A stretch of 64,000 nt of DNA from Streptomyces echinatus (lineage in GTDB: Bacteria > Actinomycetota > Actinomycetes > Streptomycetales > Streptomycetaceae), in contig NZ_JACHJK010000016.1 of NCBI RefSeq assembly GCF_014203595.1, forward strand, positions 1-64,000. The letters run 5' to 3'. The number at the start of each line of letters is the position of its first letter. Positions within the stretch are counted from its first letter, which is position 1. The notes under the pieces are model-generated. The model was not told the DNA's origin and searched no databases. It saw nothing but the letters and a program-made list of their open reading frames with translations. The position numbers were made by a program, and so were the translations under genes. This document shows positions 8,924 to 15,432 of the stretch, piece after piece.

Positions 8924-8950
8924 CCGGCGAACCTACGTGGTCAGAGCACT
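8924..8950 (-). repeat. Right terminal inverted repeat of the IS630-type element
   Basis: Read on the minus strand from 8950 it starts AGTGCTCTGACC and ends GTTCGCCGG, mirroring the left end. A TA follows at 8950-8951 inside CTAG, matching the left boundary. Confidence 0.65.
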
Positions 8951-8961
8951 AGACGAGGGGG

Positions 8962-9891
8962 CTACTCGCCGGGGGCGACGAGGCGGGCCGCGATCCGGGC
9001 CGCCTCCTCGATCAGCTTCTCGTCCACCGGAGCGTCCTGTGCCGGCCTGGTGGACAGGACGGTCAGCACGACGGGGGTCCCCCGGGTCGTCCAGGCCACA
9101 CCGATGTCGTTGGCCGTCGCGTACGAACCCGTACCGGTCTTGTCCGCCACGACCCAGCCCCGCGGCAGCCCGGCCCGGAACCGCGCCTTGCTGGTCGTGT
9201 TGCCCTTCAGCCAGCCGACGAACCGCTCCCGGTCGGCGGGCCCCAGGGCCCGGCCCAGCGCCACGCACTCCAGGCTCGCGGCGACGGCCCCCGGAGTCGT
9301 CGTGTCGCGCGGATCACCGGGGACCGCGGTGTTCAGCTCCGGCTCCCACCGGTCGAGCCGGCTCACCTCGTCGCCGAGCGAGCGGTAGAAGCGGGTGAGA
9401 CCGGCCGGACCGCCGATCTCACGGAGCAGCAGGTTGCCGGCCGCGTTGTCGCTGTACTGGATCGCCGCCGCGCACAACTCGGCCACGGTCATGCCGGTCT
9501 CCAGGTTCTCCTCCGTGCGCGGCGAGTTGGGCAGGATGTCGTGCGGCGGGTAGTGGACCACCCGTTCCATCGGCGCACAGCCGGCGTGGTCGCGCAGGAC
9601 CGCCGCCGCGGCGAACGCCTTGAACGTCGAGCACATCGCGAACCGCTCGCCCGCCCGGTGGGTCACGGTCCGCCCGGTACGGACGTTGCGCGCGAACACA
9701 CCGAGCCGGGCGCCGTAGCGCCGCTCCAGTTCGGCCAGCTCCGCCTGCCCGGCACGCGGTCCGGCGGCCGGAGCCGAGGCCGCGGCGGGCGTGGAGAGGG
9801 CGGTCGCCGTCACCGCGGCGCCGGTGAGCGCGAGGCCGGCCTTGATCAGACCGCGGCGCGGCAGCTGGGTGGGGCGGTCGGGGCTGGTCAT
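8962..9891 (-). CDS. bla: Class A beta-lactamase, Tat-like signal
   Basis: This is a 309-residue secreted serine beta-lactamase. The N-terminus has an RR-containing hydrophobic signal (QLPRRGLIKAGLALTG). The catalytic set is complete: Ser88-Thr-Phe-Lys91, Ser147-Asp-Asn149, Glu183 within EPELN, and Lys251-Thr-Gly253. It hydrolyses beta-lactam rings outside the cell. The start ATG 9891 has GGGAGGA upstream; the longer frame to 9996 adds unrelated sequence. It is divergent from a LysR regulator, so the shared spacer 9892-10018 should carry its control. The stop codon lies 10 bp from the IS630-type element, so the native terminator may have been displaced. Confidence 0.9.
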   Translation of the reverse strand: MTSPDRPTQLPRRGLIKAGLALTGAAVTATALSTPAAASAPAAGPRAGQAELAELERRYGARLGVFARNVRTGRTVTHRAGERFAMCSTFKAFAAAAVLRDHAGCAPMERVVHYPPHDILPNSPRTEENLETGMTVAELCAAAIQYSDNAAGNLLLREIGGPAGLTRFYRSLGDEVSRLDRWEPELNTAVPGDPRDTTTPGAVAASLECVALGRALGPADRERFVGWLKGNTTSKARFRAGLPRGWVVADKTGTGSYATANDIGVAWTTRGTPVVLTVLSTRPAQDAPVDEKLIEEAARIAARLVAPGE

Positions 9892-9993
9892 GGGCGAAGT
9901 CCTCCCGGATCGTCCGTCGTCTGCGTCGATCTTCGACGGCCACAGCGAAACAGCCGGATCCCCTTCATGTCCAAGAGGAAACTTTGAAGATCC

Positions 9994-10010
9994 CATGCCT
10001 TATTGATATG
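9994..10010 (+). promoter_or_regulatory. LysR-type T-N11-A dyad in the bla-blaA spacer
   Basis: The short dyad CAT-N11-ATG fits the T-N11-A core of LysR operators. It ends eight bases before the LysR start codon, a location suited to autorepression or control of the divergent bla promoter. The spacer is more AT-rich than its surroundings. Assignment rests on pattern only. Confidence 0.45.
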
Positions 10011-10018
10011 AGTGCAGG

Positions 10019-10996
10019 GTGGATCTGCTGGCACACCTAGAGGCGTACGTGGCGACGGCCGACGAAGGGAGCTTCTCCCGGGCGGCCGACCGGCTCGGCA
10101 TCGCCCAGCCGCTGCTCAGCCGCCGTATCAAGACGCTGGAGGAACACTTCGGCGGCTCGCTGTTCGACCGTTCCCGGCGCCGGATCACGACCACCGAGCT
10201 GGGCGTCACGCTGCTCCCGTACGCACGGGACGTGCTCGACCGGGCCCAGCGGCTGCGCCAGGTCGCCGGCTCGGCCCGCCGGTCCCGGGTGCGCGCCGTC
10301 GGAGTGCCCGCCGACTGCGCCCCGGCCACGCTGGCCCGGGCCATCCGGGCCGGGGGCGAGCGCGGGATCACGCTCGGCATGCGAGAACTAACGCCCCTGG
10401 AGCGGGAGTCCGGGCTGGCCGACGGTTCGCTCGGGTACGCGCTGCTGCGGACGGCGCCGGAACAGGCCGCGTATCAAGCACCGTTGGGTCTGGCGTCCGC
10501 ACCGGAGCCGGACGCCTCGGCGAGCGGGCTCACGCGGCGTACGGTCCACCTCGAAGAGCTCCGGCCGCGCCGCGGCAGCACCGCCCGGCCCTCCGCCCCG
10601 CCTCCCCTGCTGCTTCTGACGGAGGATCAAGTGCCGTACTTCGAGGACAGGATGGCGCGGGCCGCCGCTCGTGCGGGGCTGCCCGAGGGGCGCATCCGGC
10701 CGGCCGGCCCGGCGGCCACCGCGCTCGCGGAGACCCTGGCCGGGCGAGCCCTGCTGGTGTGTGCCGAACCGTTCGCCCGGCAGCACGGGGCGCACTGGAC
10801 GCCCCTCGCCGAGCGTGCGCTGCACCGGGGGTACGACGTGAGCGGCGCGCCGGGCCGGACCGACGCGGAAGACGTGCCGGACTGGCTGGCGGCGCCGCTC
10901 GCGTCGGCCGTGGGCGCCGTACCCCGCCGGAACGGCGGGCCGGAGCCCGGGGCCGGGGGCGAGGACGCATCCGCGCGGCTGGCGGCACGCGGATGA
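10019..10996 (+). CDS. blaA: LysR-type regulator, BlaA-like
   Basis: This is a 325-residue LysR-type transcription factor. The first 60 residues are the winged HTH (LEAYVATADEGSFSRAADRL, QPLLSRRIKTLEEHFGG, TELGVTLLPYARDVL). The remainder is a divergent effector-binding region ending in a low-complexity Gly/Pro/Ala tail. Start GTG 10019 gives the canonical LysR N-terminus. The gene is divergent from the beta-lactamase and its stop overlaps the next start (ATGA at 10993-10996). In Streptomyces cacaoi the same layout (blaL, blaA, blaB) makes BlaA the activator of beta-lactamase; I infer the same role here. Confidence 0.8.
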   Translation: MDLLAHLEAYVATADEGSFSRAADRLGIAQPLLSRRIKTLEEHFGGSLFDRSRRRITTTELGVTLLPYARDVLDRAQRLRQVAGSARRSRVRAVGVPADCAPATLARAIRAGGERGITLGMRELTPLERESGLADGSLGYALLRTAPEQAAYQAPLGLASAPEPDASASGLTRRTVHLEELRPRRGSTARPSAPPPLLLLTEDQVPYFEDRMARAAARAGLPEGRIRPAGPAATALAETLAGRALLVCAEPFARQHGAHWTPLAERALHRGYDVSGAPGRTDAEDVPDWLAAPLASAVGAVPRRNGGPEPGAGGEDASARLAARG

Positions 10997-11970
10997 GCGC
11001 GGCGGAGCACCACCCGGTCCACGCCGAGCACGGCCCGGTCCCCGCGGAGCACCGTCCGGTCTGCACCGGTGACCACGGTGCCCTCCTGGACGTCGCCGAG
11101 GCCATAGCCGGGGACTGGGCGGCTCTCGGCGTCCGCGGCTCCTTCCTGGCCCGCAACCTCGACACCGGCGAACAACTGGGCTTCGACGTGGACGAGTCGA
11201 CACCGCTGGCCTCGGTGGCGAAGGTGCCCCTCGCCCTGGTCGTGCTGGACCGGGTCGCGGCCGGGGAACTCGACCCGGCGCACCCGGTGACGGTGGACCC
11301 GGGCAGCAGCAGCGTCGGTCCCACCGGGCTCGCCGCCTTCCGGCACCCGGCCACCGTGGCCGTCGGCGACCTGCTGCTGATGATGCTGTCGGTGAGCGAC
11401 AACGCCGCCGCGGACGCGCTGTTCGGCCTGGTGCCGCCGGCGGAGGCCGACGCGCGGCTGCGTGCGTGGGGGTGCGACGGGGTCCGGGTGCGGCACCGGA
11501 TGAACCACCTGTACGAGTGCGCGGCCGGTGCCGCCGGCAACGACTTCTCCCTCGCGCTGGAACTGGCCCTCCGGGACGAGCGGACGGGCCGGCACACCAT
11601 CGAGACCCTCGATCCGGCGCACGCCAACGCCGGCTCCGCGGCGTCGCTCGTGGATCTGCTGCGGCGCGTGTGGCGCGACGAGATCGCCAGTCCTCCGGCG
11701 ACGGCGGAGCTGCGCCGGCTGATGGGGCTGCAGGTCTTCACCCATCGGCTGGCGAGCGAACTGCGCGCGGACACCCTGCGGTGGAGCGGGAAGACCGGTA
11801 CGTTCCTGCATCTGCGGCACGAGATAGGCGTGGTCGAGGCGGACTCCGGGGACCGGGTGGCGATGGCCGCGCTGACCCGGTCGGCGCGTCGGGCGGGTCT
11901 CGCCCCGGACATCGACCTCGCGATCGGCGTGGCGGGGCGGGAGGCCTTCGAGGCGTTGCGCTGCCGCTGA
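10993..11970 (+). CDS. blaB: Beta-lactamase-fold serine protein, BlaB-like
   Basis: This is a 325-residue protein with the penicillin-binding signature set Ser74-Val-Ala-Lys77, Ser135-Asp-Asn137 and a Lys-Thr-Gly in SGKTGTF (about 269). There is no signal peptide, and the N-terminal 25 residues are a His/Pro/Glu-rich tail with repeated PAEH/HAEH units. The EPELN-type loop that deacylates penicillin in class A enzymes is not obvious. This fits a beta-lactam sensor that stays acylated rather than a secreted hydrolase. It is translationally coupled to the LysR gene by a four-base overlap. BlaB of S. cacaoi, in the same position, is required for induction. Sensor function is inference. Confidence 0.75.
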   Translation: MSAAEHHPVHAEHGPVPAEHRPVCTGDHGALLDVAEAIAGDWAALGVRGSFLARNLDTGEQLGFDVDESTPLASVAKVPLALVVLDRVAAGELDPAHPVTVDPGSSSVGPTGLAAFRHPATVAVGDLLLMMLSVSDNAAADALFGLVPPAEADARLRAWGCDGVRVRHRMNHLYECAAGAAGNDFSLALELALRDERTGRHTIETLDPAHANAGSAASLVDLLRRVWRDEIASPPATAELRRLMGLQVFTHRLASELRADTLRWSGKTGTFLHLRHEIGVVEADSGDRVAMAALTRSARRAGLAPDIDLAIGVAGREAFEALRCR

Positions 11971-12059
11971 CGACGTGCGTGCGGGCCGCCGCGCCGGCGG
12001 GCAGGGCCGGCGGCACCGGGACACCGCCGTCCCGCGGACGGAGCGGGGCCCGCCGGACG

Positions 12060-12413
12060 TCAGTCGGCGGGGCGGAACCGGAGGGCCGACCAGGTGTCGT
12101 CGATGGCGATCTGCCGCACGGGCCGCACACCCCGCTCGGAGAGCGCGGCGGCCAGGGTGTCGCGGTTCAGGTCCGTTCCGAGCTTCCCGCCCTTCGGGTA
12201 GGCCACCCAGGCGAGGCCGTCGCGCCGGGCGGCGGCGAGCGCGGCCTGCGCGTCGGCCCCGAGAAGGTCACCGGAGGCGGTCACGAAGGCGACCACCGCG
12301 TCGGCCGTGGCGGGGTCACCCGTGGTCTCGGCCTCCAGCTGGACGTCGTCGGGCTTGCCCAGGACGACGACGCTCTGACCGGGCTTGATCTGCAGCTTGC
12401 TGATGACGGACAT
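12060..12413 (-). CDS. DUF3052 family protein
   Basis: This is a 117-residue cytoplasmic protein starting MSVISKLQIKPGQSVVVLGK, with the pattern of the DUF3052 family common in actinobacteria. It has an alternating beta-alpha layout with DAVVAFVTASGDLL and LAWVAYPKGGKLGTDLN segments. No catalytic motif is evident. Function of the family is unknown. The gene is separate from the two-component genes upstream (about 200 bp spacer with no clear terminator seen). Confidence 0.75.
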   Translation of the reverse strand: MSVISKLQIKPGQSVVVLGKPDDVQLEAETTGDPATADAVVAFVTASGDLLGADAQAALAAARRDGLAWVAYPKGGKLGTDLNRDTLAAALSERGVRPVRQIAIDDTWSALRFRPAD

Positions 12414-12610
12414 CCCCCTGATCCTGCCACCCGCGACGCGGTTCCGGCCACCGGTCGGGTCACGTCGGTTCCGCCCCGCGCCGGTCCGCGCCCGCGCCTC
12501 TCGGGGGCGCTTCGCCGGGCAACGGTCAGGCCGGGAGACCCGGGTCCGGTCCGGCGTCAACCGCGCGCGGGAGCGCACCCGGCGCGGGCCCCGGTCTCGT
12601 TCGGCGGTCG

Positions 12611-13264
12611 TCAGGGCAGCAGGCGTTGTTCCTTCGCGACCGCCACCGCGCCCGCCCGGCTGTCGACGCCGAGTTTGTCGTAGATGCGGCGCAGATGCGT
12701 TTTGACCGTGGCCTCGCTGATGTACAGGGCCCGGGCGATGGCGTGGTTCGACAGGCCCCGGGAGAGGTGCGTGAGGATGTCCCGTTCGCGTGGTGTCAGG
12801 GCGGGGCGCGGGTTGCGCAGCCGGGACATGACCAGGTCGGCGACCGGCGGGGAGAGCGCCGGGCGGCCCTGGGCGGCGGCGTGGATCGCCGTGAAGAGGT
12901 CCTCGGCGCGTTCGGCCTTCAGCAGATAGCCGGTGGCGCCCGCCTCGATCGCGCGGGTGACGTCGGCGTCGGTGTCGTACGTGGTCAGGACCAGCACGTG
13001 CGGGGCGGGCGGCGCGGCGCGCAGCCGGCGGGTGGTCTCGACGCCGTCGATGCCCTCGCCCAGTTGCAGATCCATCAGGACGACGTCCGGGGCGGTTCTG
13101 CGGGCCAGGGCGAGAGCCTCCTCGCCGCTGCCGGCCTCGCCGACGACCTCGATGTCCGGCGCGCTGTGCAGGAGCGCCAGGAGTCCGGCGCGTACGACGG
13201 CGTGGTCGTCGCAGACGAGGATCCGCACCGGTGCGGGCGCGGCCGTCTCGGGGTTGTGGGTCAT
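12611..13264 (-). CDS. senR: NarL/LuxR-type response regulator, SenR-like
   Basis: This is a 217-residue response regulator. The receiver holds the acidic pair in CDDHAVVRAG, the phospho-acceptor Asp65 in VVLMDLQ, the Thr of LVLTTYD and the Lys of YLLKAE. The C-terminal HTH (LTPRERDILTHLSRGLSN to TVKTHLRRIYDKLGV) is of LuxR/NarL type. It overlaps the kinase gene by four bases, so the two are co-translated. The neighbours (HbpS, catalase-peroxidase, FurS) match the SenS-SenR redox system described in Streptomyces reticuli, where SenR controls furS-cpeB and hbpS. The 26-bp palindrome at 14546 is a likely target. Confidence 0.85.
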   Translation of the reverse strand: MTHNPETAAPAPVRILVCDDHAVVRAGLLALLHSAPDIEVVGEAGSGEEALALARRTAPDVVLMDLQLGEGIDGVETTRRLRAAPPAPHVLVLTTYDTDADVTRAIEAGATGYLLKAERAEDLFTAIHAAAQGRPALSPPVADLVMSRLRNPRPALTPRERDILTHLSRGLSNHAIARALYISEATVKTHLRRIYDKLGVDSRAGAVAVAKEQRLLP

Positions 13265-14475
13265 CTCGGCTCCAGCGGGATGGCCGCCGACAGGGCCGTG
13301 CCCTGGCCCGGCGCCGACTCGATGGTGAGGGTGCCGCCCAGCTGGCGCAGACGGGCACGGATGGCGGGCAGGCCGTGACCGCGCGACTCGGCGGCGGGCC
13401 GTGGGACGTCGGTCGCGGGACCGGTGGCCGTGGGGGCGGTCCGGGTGTGGGGGTCGAAGCCGCGGCCGTCGTCCGTGACGTCGAGCACGATCTGGTCGTC
13501 CAGGCAGGTCAGGGTGAGGGTCGCGGTGGTGGCCACCGCGTGTTCGCGGACGTTGGCCAGGGCGCCCTGGGCGATGCGCAGCAGGGCCGACTCGACGGGG
13601 GCGGGCAGCGGTTCGGGCGGGCTGCCCTCGGTGTGCACCCGGACGGTCAGCGAGGACGTCGTCTCCCGCTCGGCGACGGCCCGCAGCGCCCGCAGCAGGC
13701 CCCCGCCCTCGGCCAGGTCCGCCGGGGTCAGGTCGTGGACGAAGCGGCGGGCCTCGGCGAGGCTGCGCTCGGCGATCGCCGCCGCCGTACGGACGTGGTC
13801 CCGGGCCGTGCCGGGCGCGGTGTCCCACAGGCGGTCGGCCGCCTGGAGGAGCATGCGCTGGCTGGACAGCCCCTGGACGAGGGTGTCGTGGATCTCCCGG
13901 GCGAGCCGCTCGCGTTCGGCGAGGGTGCCCTCGCGGCGCTCGGTGGCGGCGAGGTCGCGCCGGGTGCGGACCAGGTCGTCGATCAGGGCGTCCCTGCGGG
14001 CCGCCTGGCGCTGCATCACGATGAACACGGTGGTGGCCACGGCGGCCACCGCCGGCGGCGCCAGCAGCACGTTGGGGTCCGGCCAGCCGGCCAGGCTGAG
14101 CTGCGCGGCCACCGCGAGCGCCGTCAGCAGCGCGACCAGCGGGATCGCGGCGCGTGGCGGGAGCGTGCGCAGCCCGGTGTAGAAGAGCGGGACCGCGCAC
14201 CAGGCGAAGCTCGGGGCCAGGACGACGAGCAGGGCCCACGCCGCCACGACCAGGCCGAGCCAGGTCAGCCGGCGCGGGGTGGGACGGGTGCCGAGGGCGG
14301 GGCCGAGGACGTAGAGCACGGCGAGCAGCACGGACAGGGCGATCACCCAGGGGGTGTGCGGTCCGTCGGCGTGCCGGGCCAGATAGCGGGCGACGGACGC
14401 GGACAGCAGCACGAAGAACGCCGTGTGCATGACGACGGTGAGGGCGCGCGTGTCGTCGCGCTCGGGTTCCGGCAT
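13261..14475 (-). CDS. senS: Membrane histidine kinase, SenS-like
   Basis: This is a 404-residue HisKA_3-type sensor kinase. The N-terminal half has about five or six hydrophobic segments (HTAFFVLLSASVARYL, WVIALSVLLAVLYVLG, LGLVVAAWALLVVLA and more), so it is membrane-embedded with short outside loops. The phospho-acceptor His lies in AREIHDTLVQG (about 192), followed by an ATPase domain with N-box NVREHA and GRGFD. ATG 14475 has GGGAGG upstream. In S. reticuli SenS senses the redox state through external HbpS, encoded divergently here as well. It overlaps senR at ATGA. Confidence 0.85.
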   Translation of the reverse strand: MPEPERDDTRALTVVMHTAFFVLLSASVARYLARHADGPHTPWVIALSVLLAVLYVLGPALGTRPTPRRLTWLGLVVAAWALLVVLAPSFAWCAVPLFYTGLRTLPPRAAIPLVALLTALAVAAQLSLAGWPDPNVLLAPPAVAAVATTVFIVMQRQAARRDALIDDLVRTRRDLAATERREGTLAERERLAREIHDTLVQGLSSQRMLLQAADRLWDTAPGTARDHVRTAAAIAERSLAEARRFVHDLTPADLAEGGGLLRALRAVAERETTSSLTVRVHTEGSPPEPLPAPVESALLRIAQGALANVREHAVATTATLTLTCLDDQIVLDVTDDGRGFDPHTRTAPTATGPATDVPRPAAESRGHGLPAIRARLRQLGGTLTIESAPGQGTALSAAIPLEPR

Positions 14476-14545
14476 CGTCGGCACCTCCCTCGGCTCCGCG
14501 CTGAACTGGGCAAACACCCTCCATTCTTCCCTGGCCGGGCGGGCA

Positions 14546-14571
14546 CGGGGTCATCCGATCGGATGACCCCG
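14546..14571. promoter_or_regulatory. Perfect 26-bp palindrome between senS and hbpS
   Basis: The two half-sites are exact mirror images, centred on CCGATCGG, with core TCATCC/GGATGA. It lies 70 bp upstream of senS and about 100 bp upstream of hbpS, so it could control both divergent genes. The symmetric form fits a dimer of a NarL/LuxR response regulator, most simply SenR. The operator role is inferred from position. Confidence 0.7.
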
Positions 14572-14673
14572 GGGACGCCCGGTCCGGCGACGGGACAGGG
14601 CCTCCGCAGGGCCCAGGATCGGTTCCGGGAGCGATTGCGCCCCCGCCCCGGCTCTCCTGGAAGGTTCCTCAGC

Positions 14674-15240
14674 ATGCCCAGCCGCAAGAAGCCCTCTGCC
14701 CGTACCCGCGTCCTCGTCGGCGGTGCCGCCCTCGCCGTCGTCGGTGCCGGTGTCGTCGGCACCGTCGCCGCCAACGCCGCCGACTCCACCGACGCCACGC
14801 CCGCCGCCGCCCCCGTGGCGGCCCGGAGCGGCGAGCTGACCCAGAGCACCCACCTCACCCTGGACGCCGCCACGAAGGCCGCGCGCGCCGCGGTGGACGC
14901 CGCCGAGAAGGACGGCCGCCATGTGTCGGTGGCCGTCGTCGACCGCAACGGCAACACCCTGGTCATCCTGCGCGGTGACGGGGCGGGCCCGCAGTCGTAC
15001 GAGTCCGCGGAGCGCAAGGCGTTCACCGCGGTCTCCTGGAACGCGCCCACCTCGGAGCTGGCCGCACGGCTGGCGCAGGCGCCGAACCTGAAGGACATCC
15101 CGGGCACGCTGTTCCTGGCCGGCGGCACGCCGGTGACCGCTAAGGGCGCTCCGGTCGCGGGCATCGGCGTGGCGGGCGCTCCGTCGGGCGAGCTGGACGA
15201 GCGGTACGCGCAGGCGGGCGCGGCGGTGCTCGGCCACTGA
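14674..15240 (+). CDS. hbpS: Exported haem-degrading/binding protein, HbpS
   Basis: This is a 188-residue secreted protein of the GlcG/HbpS family (PF03928-type fold). An N-terminal basic region and hydrophobic stretch (RVLVGGAALAVVGAGVVG) with an Ala-rich cleavage zone near residue 35 form the signal. The mature part shows HLTLDAATKAARAAVDAAEK, VAVVDRNGNTLVILRGDGAG, and the conserved closing GIGVAGAPSGELDERYA. In S. reticuli HbpS forms octamers outside the cell, binds haem and iron, and modulates the SenS kinase. Here it is divergent from senS and convergent with the catalase-peroxidase. ATG 14674 follows a GGAAGG ribosome binding site. Confidence 0.9.
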   Translation: MPSRKKPSARTRVLVGGAALAVVGAGVVGTVAANAADSTDATPAAAPVAARSGELTQSTHLTLDAATKAARAAVDAAEKDGRHVSVAVVDRNGNTLVILRGDGAGPQSYESAERKAFTAVSWNAPTSELAARLAQAPNLKDIPGTLFLAGGTPVTAKGAPVAGIGVAGAPSGELDERYAQAGAAVLGH

Positions 15241-15290
15241 CGCGGACGGCCGGCCGGTCACCGCCCTGACCGCGGACGGCCGACCGGTCA
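15241..15290 (+). repeat. Near-identical 20-bp direct repeat after hbpS
   Basis: CGCGGACGGCCGGCCGGTCA at 15241 recurs at 15271 with one change, a 30-bp period. It sits between the hbpS stop and the terminator. A role in transcript 3'-end structure is possible but not shown. Confidence 0.5.
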
Positions 15291-15302
15291 CATCCGGAAC
15301 GC

Positions 15303-15345
15303 AGAACGTCCGGGTCCGCCCTGCGAGGGCGGACCCGGACGTTCT
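15303..15345. terminator. Bidirectional terminator between hbpS and cpeB
   Basis: A perfect 20-bp stem (starting AGAACGTCCGGGTCCGCCCT) with a three-base loop lies between the convergent hbpS and catalase-peroxidase genes. It should stop transcription from both sides. Confidence 0.85.
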
Positions 15346-15432
15346 GTTCAGCGGGTCGGATCAGGCCGGAGCGGTCCGCGGGCCGAGCGGCCTCGGCCCG
15401 TTGGACCGGTCAGGCGACCGGTCGTGCGACGG

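Larger units (their letters stand above)
6838..8951 (-). mobile_element. IS630-type element carrying a methyltransferase passenger
   Basis: Imperfect inverted repeats bound the region. The left end at 6839-6865 reads AGTGCTGTGACC then GTTCACCGG. The right end, read inward on the minus strand at 8950-8924, starts AGTGCTCTGACC and ends GTTCGCCGG, giving about 20 of 27 matches. Each end sits at a TA within CTAG, as expected for IS630/Tc1 elements, which duplicate TA. Inside are a frameshifted DDE transposase (about 7640-8868) and an intact SAM methyltransferase (6915-7697). The 2.1 kb length is roughly double that of a simple IS630. The right end lies 10 bp from the beta-lactamase stop codon. 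Confidence 0.65.
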
